Positions 16,073 through 25,683 of a stretch of 40,280 nucleotides of DNA are shown here, in pieces. A model generated the notes under the pieces. That model saw nothing but the letters and a program-made list of their open reading frames with translations, had not been told where the DNA came from and made no database searches. The DNA is taken from the NCBI GenBank assembly GCA_002314325.1, contig DCFC01000005.1, positions 36,284-76,563 of the forward strand. Reading direction: 5' to 3'. Source of the DNA: Megamonas hypermegale (GTDB lineage: Bacteria; Bacillota; Negativicutes; Selenomonadales; Selenomonadaceae). Numbering within the stretch: the first letter of the stretch is position 1; the number at the start of each line of letters is the position of its first letter. The translations under genes were made by a program, and so were the position numbers.

Positions 16073-16651
16073 ATGTCATCTTTTGCTGTTAAACTCAGAT
16101 ATTTTTTAAATGAATACAATCTGCGGCAAAATGATTTAGCTAAAATGACTGGTATCAACAAATCATCCATCAGTGAATATCTTTCCGGCAATTATCAGCC
16201 TAAATACAGAAACATCCTGAAAATAGCACAAGCTCTGCATATATCGCCGGATGTTTTTCTCGAAAAACCGCAATCTGTGAAGCAAATCCCGCTGCTCGGC
16301 AAAATCGCAGCCGGAATGCCGATTTTTGCTGAAGAGAATATCGAAGGATATATGCCGTGCAGTCATATTAAGGCGGATTTCTGTCTGCGTATCAGCGGTG
16401 ACAGCATGATTGGCGCACGCATCTATGACGGCGATATTGTTTACATCAAAAGACAGCCGACTGTCCAGAACGGCGATATTGCCGCCGTTCTGATAGATGA
16501 CAGTGCTACGTTAAAGCGTGTCTATAAAACGGGAGATACGCTCCAGCTCAGAGCGGAAAATCCTAAATACGCGCCGCTGAATTTCACTATAGATAACTGC
16601 GACAATATTCGTATTCTGGGGAAAGCTGTGGCTTTATATACAAAATTATAA
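16073..16651 (+). CDS. XRE/LexA-like repressor with S24 autoprotease domain
   Basis: A 192-residue regulator. The N-terminal XRE helix-turn-helix (about 6-62: LRQNDLAKMTGINKSSISEYLSG) is followed by an S24 domain. The Ala80-Gly81 pair in GKIAAGMP is the likely self-cleavage site; Ser111 (GDSM) and Lys148 (ATLKRV) form the catalytic dyad. This is the architecture of phage cI-like and SOS-responsive repressors, which self-cleave on RecA filaments. GGCGG lies upstream of the ATG. No phage genes surround it. It may be a host stress regulator or the last trace of a prophage; the XRE rather than winged-helix DNA domain argues against LexA itself. Confidence 0.87.
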   Translation: MSSFAVKLRYFLNEYNLRQNDLAKMTGINKSSISEYLSGNYQPKYRNILKIAQALHISPDVFLEKPQSVKQIPLLGKIAAGMPIFAEENIEGYMPCSHIKADFCLRISGDSMIGARIYDGDIVYIKRQPTVQNGDIAAVLIDDSATLKRVYKTGDTLQLRAENPKYAPLNFTIDNCDNIRILGKAVALYTKL

Positions 16652-16686
16652 AAAGGTTGTGGTTTTTGCCACAACCTTTTTTATTT
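16651..16686. terminator. Bidirectional terminator between repressor and GH9 gene
   Basis: AAAAGGTTGTGG pairs perfectly with CCACAACCTTTT around a short T-rich loop. It closes the plus-strand repressor gene and, read the other way, the long minus-strand glucan operon. Confidence 0.85.
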
Positions 16687-16721
16687 TCGCTTCTATCTCT
16701 CTTAATTTAGATGGGGGATTA

Positions 16722-18521
16722 TTATTTTTTTAGAGTTATTGAAGGAAAATCTCTATTTAATTTTAATTGGGTCGCATTAATTGTTTCAGGTTCAGCAAAC
16801 CACGACAAGGCATATACGGCTGCGGCTGTATAATCGATAGCATATTCATTCGTAGACCATGAAGTCAATACATCAATATACGATTTTGCTACCGGAATGT
16901 GCCCGCTTTCCAAATATTTTGTCTGGTCCGGGTCTCCGCCTATAACATGGTTCGGTCCGCCTACGACCAGACCGGCAACATACGCTCCCGTACTTTCATG
17001 AATACGATTGTGCGGATGCTCCGGTGGATTATCGCCGATACCTGTCATAAAGCTCTTATTGAGTGCATTGCGACCGAAAAGATAATGAATTTGTGCAAGA
17101 GCACCATCAATATATTCCTGTTTCGGCTGGAGCTGATAAGCCATCAACAGTATATCCGCCTGAGTCAAATCATTTTTCGTTGATGCCCATGTATATTCTT
17201 CTTTTGCCAAAGCACATTCAAAACCGTCATTATTGATTTTGTTTAAAATGTCATCCGCATAACTGATAAAGGCATTCCGTACTTCCGTCTGCAAACCTTT
17301 ATCGGCGTTTTTAGCTTTGGCATAGGCAAACTGGGCTAAAGCCAAAGTATTGTCCCATGTAAAGAAACTCGGTTTATCCGTCAGACGGTCTTTTTCCTTT
17401 TGCAGATAATTTTCATATTTTTTATCACCCGTCGTCAGGAACATTTCCGCAGCCAGCCAAAGGCGTTCTTCTATATCCGTATTTTTATTATACGGACCGG
17501 AGCCGTTTTCCTGTCCTTCATCAACACGGTAAACAGGATTAGGAGTTTTTTGCAGATAATCCCATACCCGTTCGGCATCTTTTTTCAAACTCTGAGCGTA
17601 TGCCTTGTCAAACGGCTCATAAACACGCGCGCCGACTGCTAGGCTTGCACCGTATATGGCGGAACTGTAGGTTGCTGTGCTGAAAATATAACGCGGCTGC
17701 GTATCAGTATCCGGAGAGATGTCAAAACCCGGCCACGTCAGTCCGGATACCTTATGAAAGGTACTGCCGTCCTGGCGCTGCATTTTGCGCATCCAGTCAA
17801 TTTCAAATTTCACTTCGGATAACACATCCGGCAGATTTTCATCACTTTTTACTCCCTTAGGGAATACAAGCTGTCCTTTCGTGAAATGGTCCGGATTGGC
17901 TTCATATGCCAGCATCAGCTCGGCACTGCTCAAACCAGCTGTTGTAATGTATTTGCCGTAGTCGCCGGCATCGTACCAGCCTCCGCTGACATCCACCACA
18001 TCGCCTTTTTTATTCAATTTATCCGTAAAATAGACTTTTGCTTCTTTATCCTGCGGATGACCGCCTTTCAGTTTTAATCCTGAAACGTCCGTATCGTCAA
18101 TCGGGGTATTGCTGCGCGATAATGTATATGAACGCCAGCTTTGTACCGCAGGTACGGCATATACATTATCACCTATTTCAAAATCATACGATTCACGATT
18201 ACCCACTTTTAATATATATGTTCCCGGTGTTTTTAAATTTGTAAAATCCGCTTTGCTTAAAGTTTCTTCCGACATAGCATCATATTTTGGTGCGGATAAT
18301 TTTCCTGTAAATACCACTTTATTTGTCTTGGTATCAATAATTTCAAAAGTCTTGTCTTTTGCATCCGCTACCATAGCTACTTTATCGTGATTTGTAAGAT
18401 ATCCGACCTGGTCCACATGAATACCATCATCGGCCGCCTCCGATACGGAAAACAGCATATTAGTATTTACTAAAACTATACCTGCTAAAGCAAATTGGAG
18501 TAGTTTTTTTTTACTAAACAA
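16722..18521 (-). CDS. Secreted GH9 endoglucanase (cellulase) with N-terminal Ig-like domain
   Basis: The 599-residue protein starts with a signal peptide (about 1-29, ending SEA-A). An Ig-like CelD_N domain follows (about 33-120: HVDQVGYLTNHDKVAMV), then a GH9 (alpha/alpha)6 catalytic domain to the C terminus. Catalytic marks are GGWYDAGDYGKY (Asp184, Asp187), HPHNR (502-506) and NEYAIDYTAA with the acid Glu559. There is no carbohydrate-binding module, dockerin or lipobox, so it is probably a free periplasmic or outer enzyme cutting beta-1,4-glucan chains. It is the last gene of the operon, 14 bp after the GH16 gene. Confidence 0.93.
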   Translation of the reverse strand: MFSKKKLLQFALAGIVLVNTNMLFSVSEAADDGIHVDQVGYLTNHDKVAMVADAKDKTFEIIDTKTNKVVFTGKLSAPKYDAMSEETLSKADFTNLKTPGTYILKVGNRESYDFEIGDNVYAVPAVQSWRSYTLSRSNTPIDDTDVSGLKLKGGHPQDKEAKVYFTDKLNKKGDVVDVSGGWYDAGDYGKYITTAGLSSAELMLAYEANPDHFTKGQLVFPKGVKSDENLPDVLSEVKFEIDWMRKMQRQDGSTFHKVSGLTWPGFDISPDTDTQPRYIFSTATYSSAIYGASLAVGARVYEPFDKAYAQSLKKDAERVWDYLQKTPNPVYRVDEGQENGSGPYNKNTDIEERLWLAAEMFLTTGDKKYENYLQKEKDRLTDKPSFFTWDNTLALAQFAYAKAKNADKGLQTEVRNAFISYADDILNKINNDGFECALAKEEYTWASTKNDLTQADILLMAYQLQPKQEYIDGALAQIHYLFGRNALNKSFMTGIGDNPPEHPHNRIHESTGAYVAGLVVGGPNHVIGGDPDQTKYLESGHIPVAKSYIDVLTSWSTNEYAIDYTAAAVYALSWFAEPETINATQLKLNRDFPSITLKK

Positions 18522-18535
18522 TATCCATGCACCCC

Positions 18536-19321
18536 TTATTCAGTAAATGGTGTGTATTTTATCCATTGATATTCCGCTTTTACAGGTAAGTTTTTATCAT
18601 CAAACGCATTTAACCATTCATCAACACCTGTACCGCACCATGCGTTCATCATGAGTTTGGCTTTCGTTACAGGAATTGTCGTTCCTTCTAAGCGGTATAC
18701 TTCTTTACCATCGACGAACCAGATGATTTTATCTTTATGCCATTCAAAACCGTACGTATGGAAGCTCTGTGAAGCATCATAGCCTAAATCATATAAATAT
18801 TCATGGCCGCCTTTTCCGTCACGAAAATAATTAAACTGTACTTTTGTCGTATCTTTGCCCAAAAATTCTATATCGATTTCATCCCACGGATTATTGTCGG
18901 ACGGACCGGTATAAGTAAAGAATGAAGATACTACGCCGTCATTTTTTATAGGTTTCATACTGACTTCATAACGTCCGTATCCGTAAAAGCCCTGACTGCG
19001 GAATTCACCGCCGGAATAAGGGATTTTGCCCGGATTTTTTTCATTGTCGATAACCAGCTGCAAATTGCCGTTATCAAAAGTAACATTTTCTTTATGCCAG
19101 TTTACATTGAACATGTTGCCGTTTGTCCAACCGTCGGAAGCTTCAAAACCTTTTGGCATACCGTTTTTAAAATCCACCTGAAAAGCATCCGCTGCGTTTA
19201 CTTCACTTGCCGGTGCGGCGCAAACAACGGAAGTAGCCATATAATTTACCGGAAGCACAGCCGGTGCGGCACTTAAAGCCATAAATACGGCAGTTGCAAG
19301 AGCTTTTTTCTTTAAATTCAT
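18536..19321 (-). CDS. Secreted GH16 beta-glucanase (licheninase type)
   Basis: About 261 residues are read from the ATG at 19321, preceded by AAAGGGG; an ATG six codons upstream is less well placed. The signal peptide runs to about residue 35. The jelly-roll catalytic domain has the diagnostic DEIDIEFLG, i.e. the E-x-D-x-E nucleophile and acid pair (Glu148, Asp150, Glu152). The compact length and motif match bacterial lichenases, which cut mixed-linkage beta-1,3-1,4-glucans of cereals. Products would be cello-oligosaccharides and laminari-type oligomers that the neighbouring porin and PTS could take up. It lies in the operon between GH1 and GH9. Confidence 0.93.
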   Translation of the reverse strand: MNLKKKALATAVFMALSAAPAVLPVNYMATSVVCAAPASEVNAADAFQVDFKNGMPKGFEASDGWTNGNMFNVNWHKENVTFDNGNLQLVIDNEKNPGKIPYSGGEFRSQGFYGYGRYEVSMKPIKNDGVVSSFFTYTGPSDNNPWDEIDIEFLGKDTTKVQFNYFRDGKGGHEYLYDLGYDASQSFHTYGFEWHKDKIIWFVDGKEVYRLEGTTIPVTKAKLMMNAWCGTGVDEWLNAFDDKNLPVKAEYQWIKYTPFTE

Positions 19322-19348
19322 AACATTATCCCCTTTCAATTTTCTTTA

Positions 19349-21095
<1,747 letters not shown>

Positions 21096-21102
21096 ATCAA
21101 TC

Positions 21103-21405
21103 TCAGTCCTTCATCAATTTTTTTGCAAAAGCCAATGCGCCTTTACCGTCCATGCGGCCGTACATACGCATATCAATAGCATCGACCGGAACACCCGGCA
21201 GCTCCGAAGCAATTTTGCCTTTGGAAAAACGGATTTGCGGTCCAAGCAGAACAACGTCAGCATCAGATGCTTTTTCTACAGCTTCAGCAGCGGAATAAGC
21301 GGAGATTTCACATTCATAGTTTTCAGCTTTAGCAGCTTCCTGCATTTTTTTAACTAACATACTCGTAGACATACCGGATGCACATAATAAAACAATCTTT
21401 TTCAT
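21103..21405 (-). CDS. PTS cellobiose-family EIIB
   Basis: A 100-residue protein beginning KKIVLLCASGMSTSMLVKKM, in which Cys8 is the phosphocysteine of the lactose/cellobiose EIIB fold. It transfers phosphate from EIIA to the sugar as it passes EIIC. It lies 47 bp after the porin gene. The IIC gene is not next to it but on the far side of the porin, an unusual split of a PTS gene set. Confidence 0.94.
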   Translation of the reverse strand: MKKIVLLCASGMSTSMLVKKMQEAAKAENYECEISAYSAAEAVEKASDADVVLLGPQIRFSKGKIASELPGVPVDAIDMRMYGRMDGKGALAFAKKLMKD

Positions 21406-21452
21406 AATTAAATTACTCCTTTACTTTTTTTACTTTGTTATCATTTATTTTA

Positions 21453-22964
21453 TTAGAAATGGAAATCTACCTGTGTACGAATGAAATGACGTTTATACTG
21501 TGTATCCTTCAATCCGTATGTGCCGTCATACATATCCGCAATTTCGTACATTGTTTCCCATTCTACATTCTTAGCTGGAACGTATTTAAAACCGAATACC
21601 CAACCTTTAGAGCCAGGTTTTAACAATCCCCATTCTTCATCACCCATGATATTTCCGTGACGGCCGTAATCAAACCAGCGTGTATAAAGCTGGAACGAAC
21701 CAGGGTCGTTCAGATTTGTCCAACGATAATTCAAACGAATTGACTTGCTTTCATTTTCATCAATATCGAAAATATGTTCTGTTCCGTCCGGAGCCCATTC
21801 ATCTACACGTTCTTTTGCCGCATTGGTGCGTACATAGTCGCCGATGAGTGTAATATTAGGCAGCGGGTTCCACATTGCACTCAGTACAAGACCGTGTGAA
21901 CCGAATGTATTTACAAGCGGTTTGTTGCCATTATACGGGTCATAACCCGGAGATTCGTCCTTGTCTATGTCGAGCATAGCGTAAGCCAGACTCAGTTGCA
22001 GATTTTTGGAAACCGGTCCCTGGATACCCAGTCCGTACATACCGAAATCATATCCGGCATCAGTCGGTTTCTGATAAAATGCCAAAGCTTTCAAGCCGTT
22101 GTTATCGAGCGGATAATCTAAAACCACACCATCTGTTTCGTTGCCCAGCAAGACATTTTGGAAACCCAGTCCGCGCCATCTGCGACCAACGTCAACATGC
22201 AGTTTACCGATATTGCCTTCTGCCCAGACACGCTGAATTACACCGTCAGAATCATCATGACCTTCATGATATCTTACATCGCCGTTGGAAGTAACATATC
22301 TGGCATAACGCTGATTTGTTTCACTTTCAAAAGCAAATTTCCAATTGTCATTTACTTTGAATTCGCCTTTCAAATCAAGATAGAAACGATTATTATCATT
22401 TTGATCCGCATATCCTTTTATATTATCATTGTCCCAGCTAACTCGGCCGAAACCGTATATTTTTACTCGTTCGGCTTCTTCTTTTAATTTTTCAATATCC
22501 GATTTATTGGTATTAATCTGCTGCTGCATATTTGCAATATCCTGATGGAATTCATTTTCCAATTCCTTCAATACAGCTTTATCTCCGATATCACCTTTAT
22601 CCGCCTTCATGGCATTTGCAACAATGCTCGCCATTTCATAGCGTGTCATGGTACGGTTGCCCTGAAAAGTTCCGTCCTTATATCCTTCAATGACATTATG
22701 TTTTGCCAGATAATCAAGTGCTTCATATGCCCAATGACCTTGCGGCACATCACTGAAACTGTCCACCGCAGAAGTATCTTTTTTATCGTCTGCTGTATCT
22801 TTTGTTTTTTCATTTCCATCAGAAGCAGCTGTATCAGAAACTTCTTTCACCTGTTCATTTGCCTGTACTGTCTGATTTTCTGCCGCAAAAGCCGTACTCG
22901 TCATGCCGACGGCAAGCCCCATTAGGAGCGCCATTGTTTTTTTCTTGTTTAATAAGTTCAGCAT
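21453..22964 (-). CDS. SLH-domain outer-membrane porin (OmpM-like)
   Basis: The 503-residue protein has a signal peptide (1-28, AFA-A), an acidic/Thr linker, and one SLH domain (about 69-120: FSDVPQGHWAYEALDYLAKHNVIEGYKDGTF, with TRYEMASIVANAM). A coiled coil (about 130-168) and a C-terminal beta-barrel of alternating aromatic strands end in Phe503, the usual outer-membrane signal. In Negativicutes such OmpM proteins tether the outer membrane to pyruvylated or polyamine-modified peptidoglycan and act as porins. Its place between PTS IIC and IIB suggests a porin dedicated to glucan oligomers rather than the main structural OmpM. The specialised role is inferred. Confidence 0.9.
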   Translation of the reverse strand: MLNLLNKKKTMALLMGLAVGMTSTAFAAENQTVQANEQVKEVSDTAASDGNEKTKDTADDKKDTSAVDSFSDVPQGHWAYEALDYLAKHNVIEGYKDGTFQGNRTMTRYEMASIVANAMKADKGDIGDKAVLKELENEFHQDIANMQQQINTNKSDIEKLKEEAERVKIYGFGRVSWDNDNIKGYADQNDNNRFYLDLKGEFKVNDNWKFAFESETNQRYARYVTSNGDVRYHEGHDDSDGVIQRVWAEGNIGKLHVDVGRRWRGLGFQNVLLGNETDGVVLDYPLDNNGLKALAFYQKPTDAGYDFGMYGLGIQGPVSKNLQLSLAYAMLDIDKDESPGYDPYNGNKPLVNTFGSHGLVLSAMWNPLPNITLIGDYVRTNAAKERVDEWAPDGTEHIFDIDENESKSIRLNYRWTNLNDPGSFQLYTRWFDYGRHGNIMGDEEWGLLKPGSKGWVFGFKYVPAKNVEWETMYEIADMYDGTYGLKDTQYKRHFIRTQVDFHF

Positions 22965-22973
22965 AATTTCTCC

Positions 22974-22989
22974 TTTATCTATAGATAAA
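22974..22989 (-). promoter_or_regulatory. Palindrome next to the porin ribosome site
   Basis: TTTATCTATAGATAAA is a perfect 16-bp palindrome whose 3' arm on the mRNA touches the GGAG of the porin gene. In RNA it could form a short stem beside the ribosome site and tune porin synthesis; as DNA it could be a protein site. No direct evidence for either. Confidence 0.35.
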
Positions 22990-23041
22990 CTATTTTTATT
23001 GGCATTTATCCGATAGTTAATTGCTTCAAGCTGAAGTTTTT

Positions 23042-24376
23042 TTATTTTTTCTCATCATTGCCTTCATTTTCCATTTCCATCTGTTCCTGTTCTTCTTTTA
23101 AGAACGCTTTGTCCTGTGCTCTGAGGAACGGAAAATATATTACTGTCGCTATTGCAAGATTTATGATTTGAACTACAGCTCCCTGCCAGCCGTTAAGCAG
23201 AAAACCGGCAATAATAGGCGGTGTCGTCCACGGTACCTGTACCGCGCTGAACGGCGCCATAAAACCTAAAACAATCGAAAAATACGTAACAAACATTGCA
23301 ATCAACGGCACCAATACGAACGGTACCAGCAGATACGGATTGAATACAATCGGCAGACCGAAGATAAGCGGTTCATTTATATTGAACAGTCCCGGTACAA
23401 AAGCCATTCTCAATAAGGATTTCAACTGTTGGGATTTTACAGTAAATATACCTGCCAATAAAAGTCCCAGAGTCAGACCGCAGCCGCCGCTTTTTACGAA
23501 TACATCATTGATTTGGCAAGTAATAATCTTTGCCTGAGGATTATTTATAAGGCTCATGCCCATATCAATGAGATGCTGATTATCAAGTGAGTTGGCAATC
23601 AGAAGCGGTCCTACTACACCACCGACAACATTCGGTCCATGAATACCTGCCCAGAACAAAATTCCCTGCAGTCCGACAATAATACTGCCGCCGGCAAGTG
23701 TATCGGAAAGGCCCTGCAGCGGAGTCTGAATAACTTTAAAAATAAGTTCCGGAACTGTAGTCGCTCCGACATAATAGCAGATACCGTAACAAACAGCAGC
23801 TACAGTAAAGAAAATCATACCCGGCACAAGCGCTGTAAAAGCTCTCGCCACGCCCTGCGGCACTGCTCCCGGCATTTTTATGCCTATATGATTTTTTTCA
23901 CAGTAACAAAAAACATGCGATACGAAAAATGCTACGATAATTGCAGTAATAACACCGTTTGCTCCGGCCCATGCCTTCGGAATAATATCTCCGACAATTT
24001 CTCCGTTTGCAGTCGTCAATGTCGGCGGCATTATAATTAAAAACGTAGATAAAGCTAAAATAGCAGCCATAATAGCGTCGCAGCCTTCATTGGCTACAAA
24101 TTTGTATGTGATGGCAAGCACGACAATCAATGCCAGTACATTAAAAGTCCCGCCGGCAACAGCATTTAAAGCTGCTGTCCAATCACTGCCAAATATAGAA
24201 GCCATAAAATCACCGTAGCCCGGTATCGGCAAATTGGCAATCAACAAGAAAATTGAACCGCATATTGTAAACGGCGTAGTCATAATGAAACCATCACGCA
24301 AGGCCGCTACAGCACGTATCTGAGCAAAATTGCCCATAATCTCAATGAAACGGTCAAAAAGTTTTTGCTTATTCAT
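23042..24376 (-). CDS. PTS cellobiose-family EIIC permease
   Basis: An integral membrane sugar channel of the lactose/cellobiose family, about 444 residues from the ATG at 24376, which follows AAAAGGAGAATTCCAA. An upstream in-frame start at 24427 has no ribosome site and would read through an operator-like dyad. About ten hydrophobic segments are visible, with the substrate-site region GIHGPNVVGG and the conserved NINEPLIFGLPIV motif. It is the first gene of the operon. With the separate IIB and IIA genes it completes a cellobiose/oligoglucoside PTS. The exact sugar cannot be told from the sequence. Confidence 0.95.
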   Translation of the reverse strand: MNKQKLFDRFIEIMGNFAQIRAVAALRDGFIMTTPFTICGSIFLLIANLPIPGYGDFMASIFGSDWTAALNAVAGGTFNVLALIVVLAITYKFVANEGCDAIMAAILALSTFLIIMPPTLTTANGEIVGDIIPKAWAGANGVITAIIVAFFVSHVFCYCEKNHIGIKMPGAVPQGVARAFTALVPGMIFFTVAAVCYGICYYVGATTVPELIFKVIQTPLQGLSDTLAGGSIIVGLQGILFWAGIHGPNVVGGVVGPLLIANSLDNQHLIDMGMSLINNPQAKIITCQINDVFVKSGGCGLTLGLLLAGIFTVKSQQLKSLLRMAFVPGLFNINEPLIFGLPIVFNPYLLVPFVLVPLIAMFVTYFSIVLGFMAPFSAVQVPWTTPPIIAGFLLNGWQGAVVQIINLAIATVIYFPFLRAQDKAFLKEEQEQMEMENEGNDEKK

Positions 24377-24404
24377 TTGGAATTCTCCTTTTAAATTTAT
24401 TTTT

Positions 24405-24428
24405 CTTGAAATTGTGCACATTTTCAAG
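24405..24428. promoter_or_regulatory. 24-bp dyad in the leader of the glucan operon
   Basis: CTTGAAATTGTGCACATTTTCAAG is self-complementary at 22 of 24 positions (only one symmetric pair fails), centred on GTGCAC. It lies between the mapped-by-eye promoter and the IIC start, a normal place for a roadblock operator of a sugar regulator; in the list below only positions are used for longer motifs. Confidence 0.5.
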
Positions 24429-24450
24429 GAGCGTTCCTTAAGGTATTTTT

Positions 24451-24479
24451 AATATAACATTTGTTAAAAGCTGTTTCAA
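24451..24479 (-). promoter_or_regulatory. Promoter of the PTS/glucanase operon
   Basis: On the minus strand, -35 TTGAAA (24474-24479) and -10 TATATT (24451-24456) are spaced by exactly 17 bp. Transcription would start near 24444, about 68 nt before the IIC ATG. The -35 is part of an inverted repeat described next. Confidence 0.7.
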
Positions 24480-24545
24480 TAACGATAAGGCAGTATGAAA
24501 CGTTGTTACAGTGTATGGTTAACAAAAAACTCGTTCTTGTAACAA
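24474..24545. promoter_or_regulatory. Candidate operators at the glucan promoter
   Basis: Two further inverted repeats lie at and upstream of the -35. TTTCA (24474-24478) faces TGAAA (24496-24500) across 17 bp, overlapping the -35. TTGTTACA (24503-24510) faces TGTAACAA (24538-24545). The adjacent RpiR-type regulator is the natural candidate ligand; binding is inferred. Confidence 0.4.
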
Positions 24546-24603
24546 TGCTACAAATTATCTGAAAATATACAATGAAATATAAAAATTTTGGTCGGAGTAA
24601 AGT

Positions 24604-24638
24604 AAAAAAAAGACATAGGTTTTGTCTGTATCTTTTTA
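24604..24638 (-). terminator. Weak terminator of the RpiR gene
   Basis: On the minus strand AAAAGATA can pair with TATGTCTTTT (two bulged bases), followed by a run of T. It would separate the regulator transcript from the downstream PTS promoter. Confidence 0.35.
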
Positions 24639-24686
24639 GCTGAATATAAAATATCCTTTGTTATGTTAGTTGATTTACTAAAATTT

Positions 24687-25529
24687 TTAATAGCGGAAAT
24701 TTTTACTAAGCCATTGTTCCTTTTGTTGGGCCTCATTATAGTTGAGTCGGGTCATAAGCATGGCAAAAAGGATATCTGTAACGTATTTTGCTCCCAGTAG
24801 GAATACACGCGGTCCTAATTCTTCCATATTTTTCACGGTGGCGACCGTAAAAGTTACATCAGACAAAGAAGCTAATTCAGAATGTTCATTGGAAGTAATG
24901 GATATAATAGGCGTATGTTTCATTTTTAACAGACGGGCAATATCAAGAAGCATTCTATTACTTCCCGTTCTACTTATAAAAAATCCTAAATGAGTTTTAC
25001 CCCCCCCGGTGGCTTGCAGGTACTGCATGGTCATAGAAGAATTTACACTTGAGCATTTATTCGCCATAATAAAGCCGGCTGCTGCTATTCTGGCTATATC
25101 CAGATTATTATCCATAGCATAGAAATCTATATGTTCCGATTTTGAAAAAAGAGGCAGTGCCTTTAGAAAATCTTCCGGATTTAAAATAGACCTTGTATAT
25201 TTAAGCGTGTCGACTTCTATGGCCGTAACTTTCTCAATCAGGGCATGTATGCTGTCGTGCGTGGATACCAAGAGTTCGCCGTTTTCCGGATGGTTTATAT
25301 ATTGCATCATTTCAGCTAAAAACTGAACTTTAAATTCCGTATAACCGGTAAATCCTAATTTTTGACTAAAACGGACTATTGCCGCTGAATTAGTATACGC
25401 ATTTCTTGCCAGTTCACGTGTTGACATTCCGGCTAGTTTACGAAAATTAGTTAATAAATATGTTGCAATGATTGATTCTGATTCAGAAAAATTTTTTTGC
25501 TCCTGTAGTATTTTAACTAAGTTGTCCAT
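24687..25529 (-). CDS. RpiR/MurR-family transcriptional regulator
   Basis: A 280-residue sugar-responsive regulator. The N-terminal helix-turn-helix (about 1-77) includes the family marks FSESESIIATYLL and TSTRELARNAYTNSAAIVRFSQKLGFTGYTEFK (read TRELARNAYTNSAAIVRF). The C-terminal SIS domain (about 105-250) has a phosphosugar pocket with SRTGSNRMLLDIARLLK and ISITSNEHSELASLSD. It lies upstream of, and on the same strand as, the PTS operon but ends before that operon's own promoter. It is the likely local regulator, sensing a phosphorylated sugar such as cellobiose-6-phosphate or glucose-6-phosphate. Sign of control is unknown. Confidence 0.88.
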   Translation of the reverse strand: MDNLVKILQEQKNFSESESIIATYLLTNFRKLAGMSTRELARNAYTNSAAIVRFSQKLGFTGYTEFKVQFLAEMMQYINHPENGELLVSTHDSIHALIEKVTAIEVDTLKYTRSILNPEDFLKALPLFSKSEHIDFYAMDNNLDIARIAAAGFIMANKCSSVNSSMTMQYLQATGGGKTHLGFFISRTGSNRMLLDIARLLKMKHTPIISITSNEHSELASLSDVTFTVATVKNMEELGPRVFLLGAKYVTDILFAMLMTRLNYNEAQQKEQWLSKNFRY

Positions 25530-25608
25530 GATAATATCCTATTCCTTTCTATTTTTAAAGCTTAAATTTCAAAAAACATTTTACCATTTTTTTTACTGTT
25601 TTCCCAAT

Positions 25609-25657
25609 AAAAAACGATGACATTTGTAAGAATATAAATACGCCTATCATCGTTTTT
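25609..25657 (-). terminator. Terminator of the GltD-like gene
   Basis: AAAACGATGA (25611-25620) pairs with TCATCGTTTT (25647-25656) across a 26-nt loop, just downstream of the flavoprotein stop on the minus strand, with A/T tracts on both sides. Confidence 0.65.
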
Positions 25658-25683
25658 ATCAGTTTAGATTATAATATTTATTT

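Noticed and set aside
16073..16651. Prophage boundary suggested by the S24 repressor
   Set aside because: No integrase, structural phage genes or attachment repeats are found on either side.
24496..24510. TGAAACGTTGTTACA as a catabolite-response (cre) site
   Set aside because: The spacing between TG and CG is one base short of the cre consensus; kept only as part of other inverted repeats.
24548..24736. 62-residue minus-strand ORF downstream of the RpiR gene
   Set aside because: No ribosome site, low-complexity Lys/Phe/Ile composition, overlaps the end of the RpiR gene and a likely terminator.
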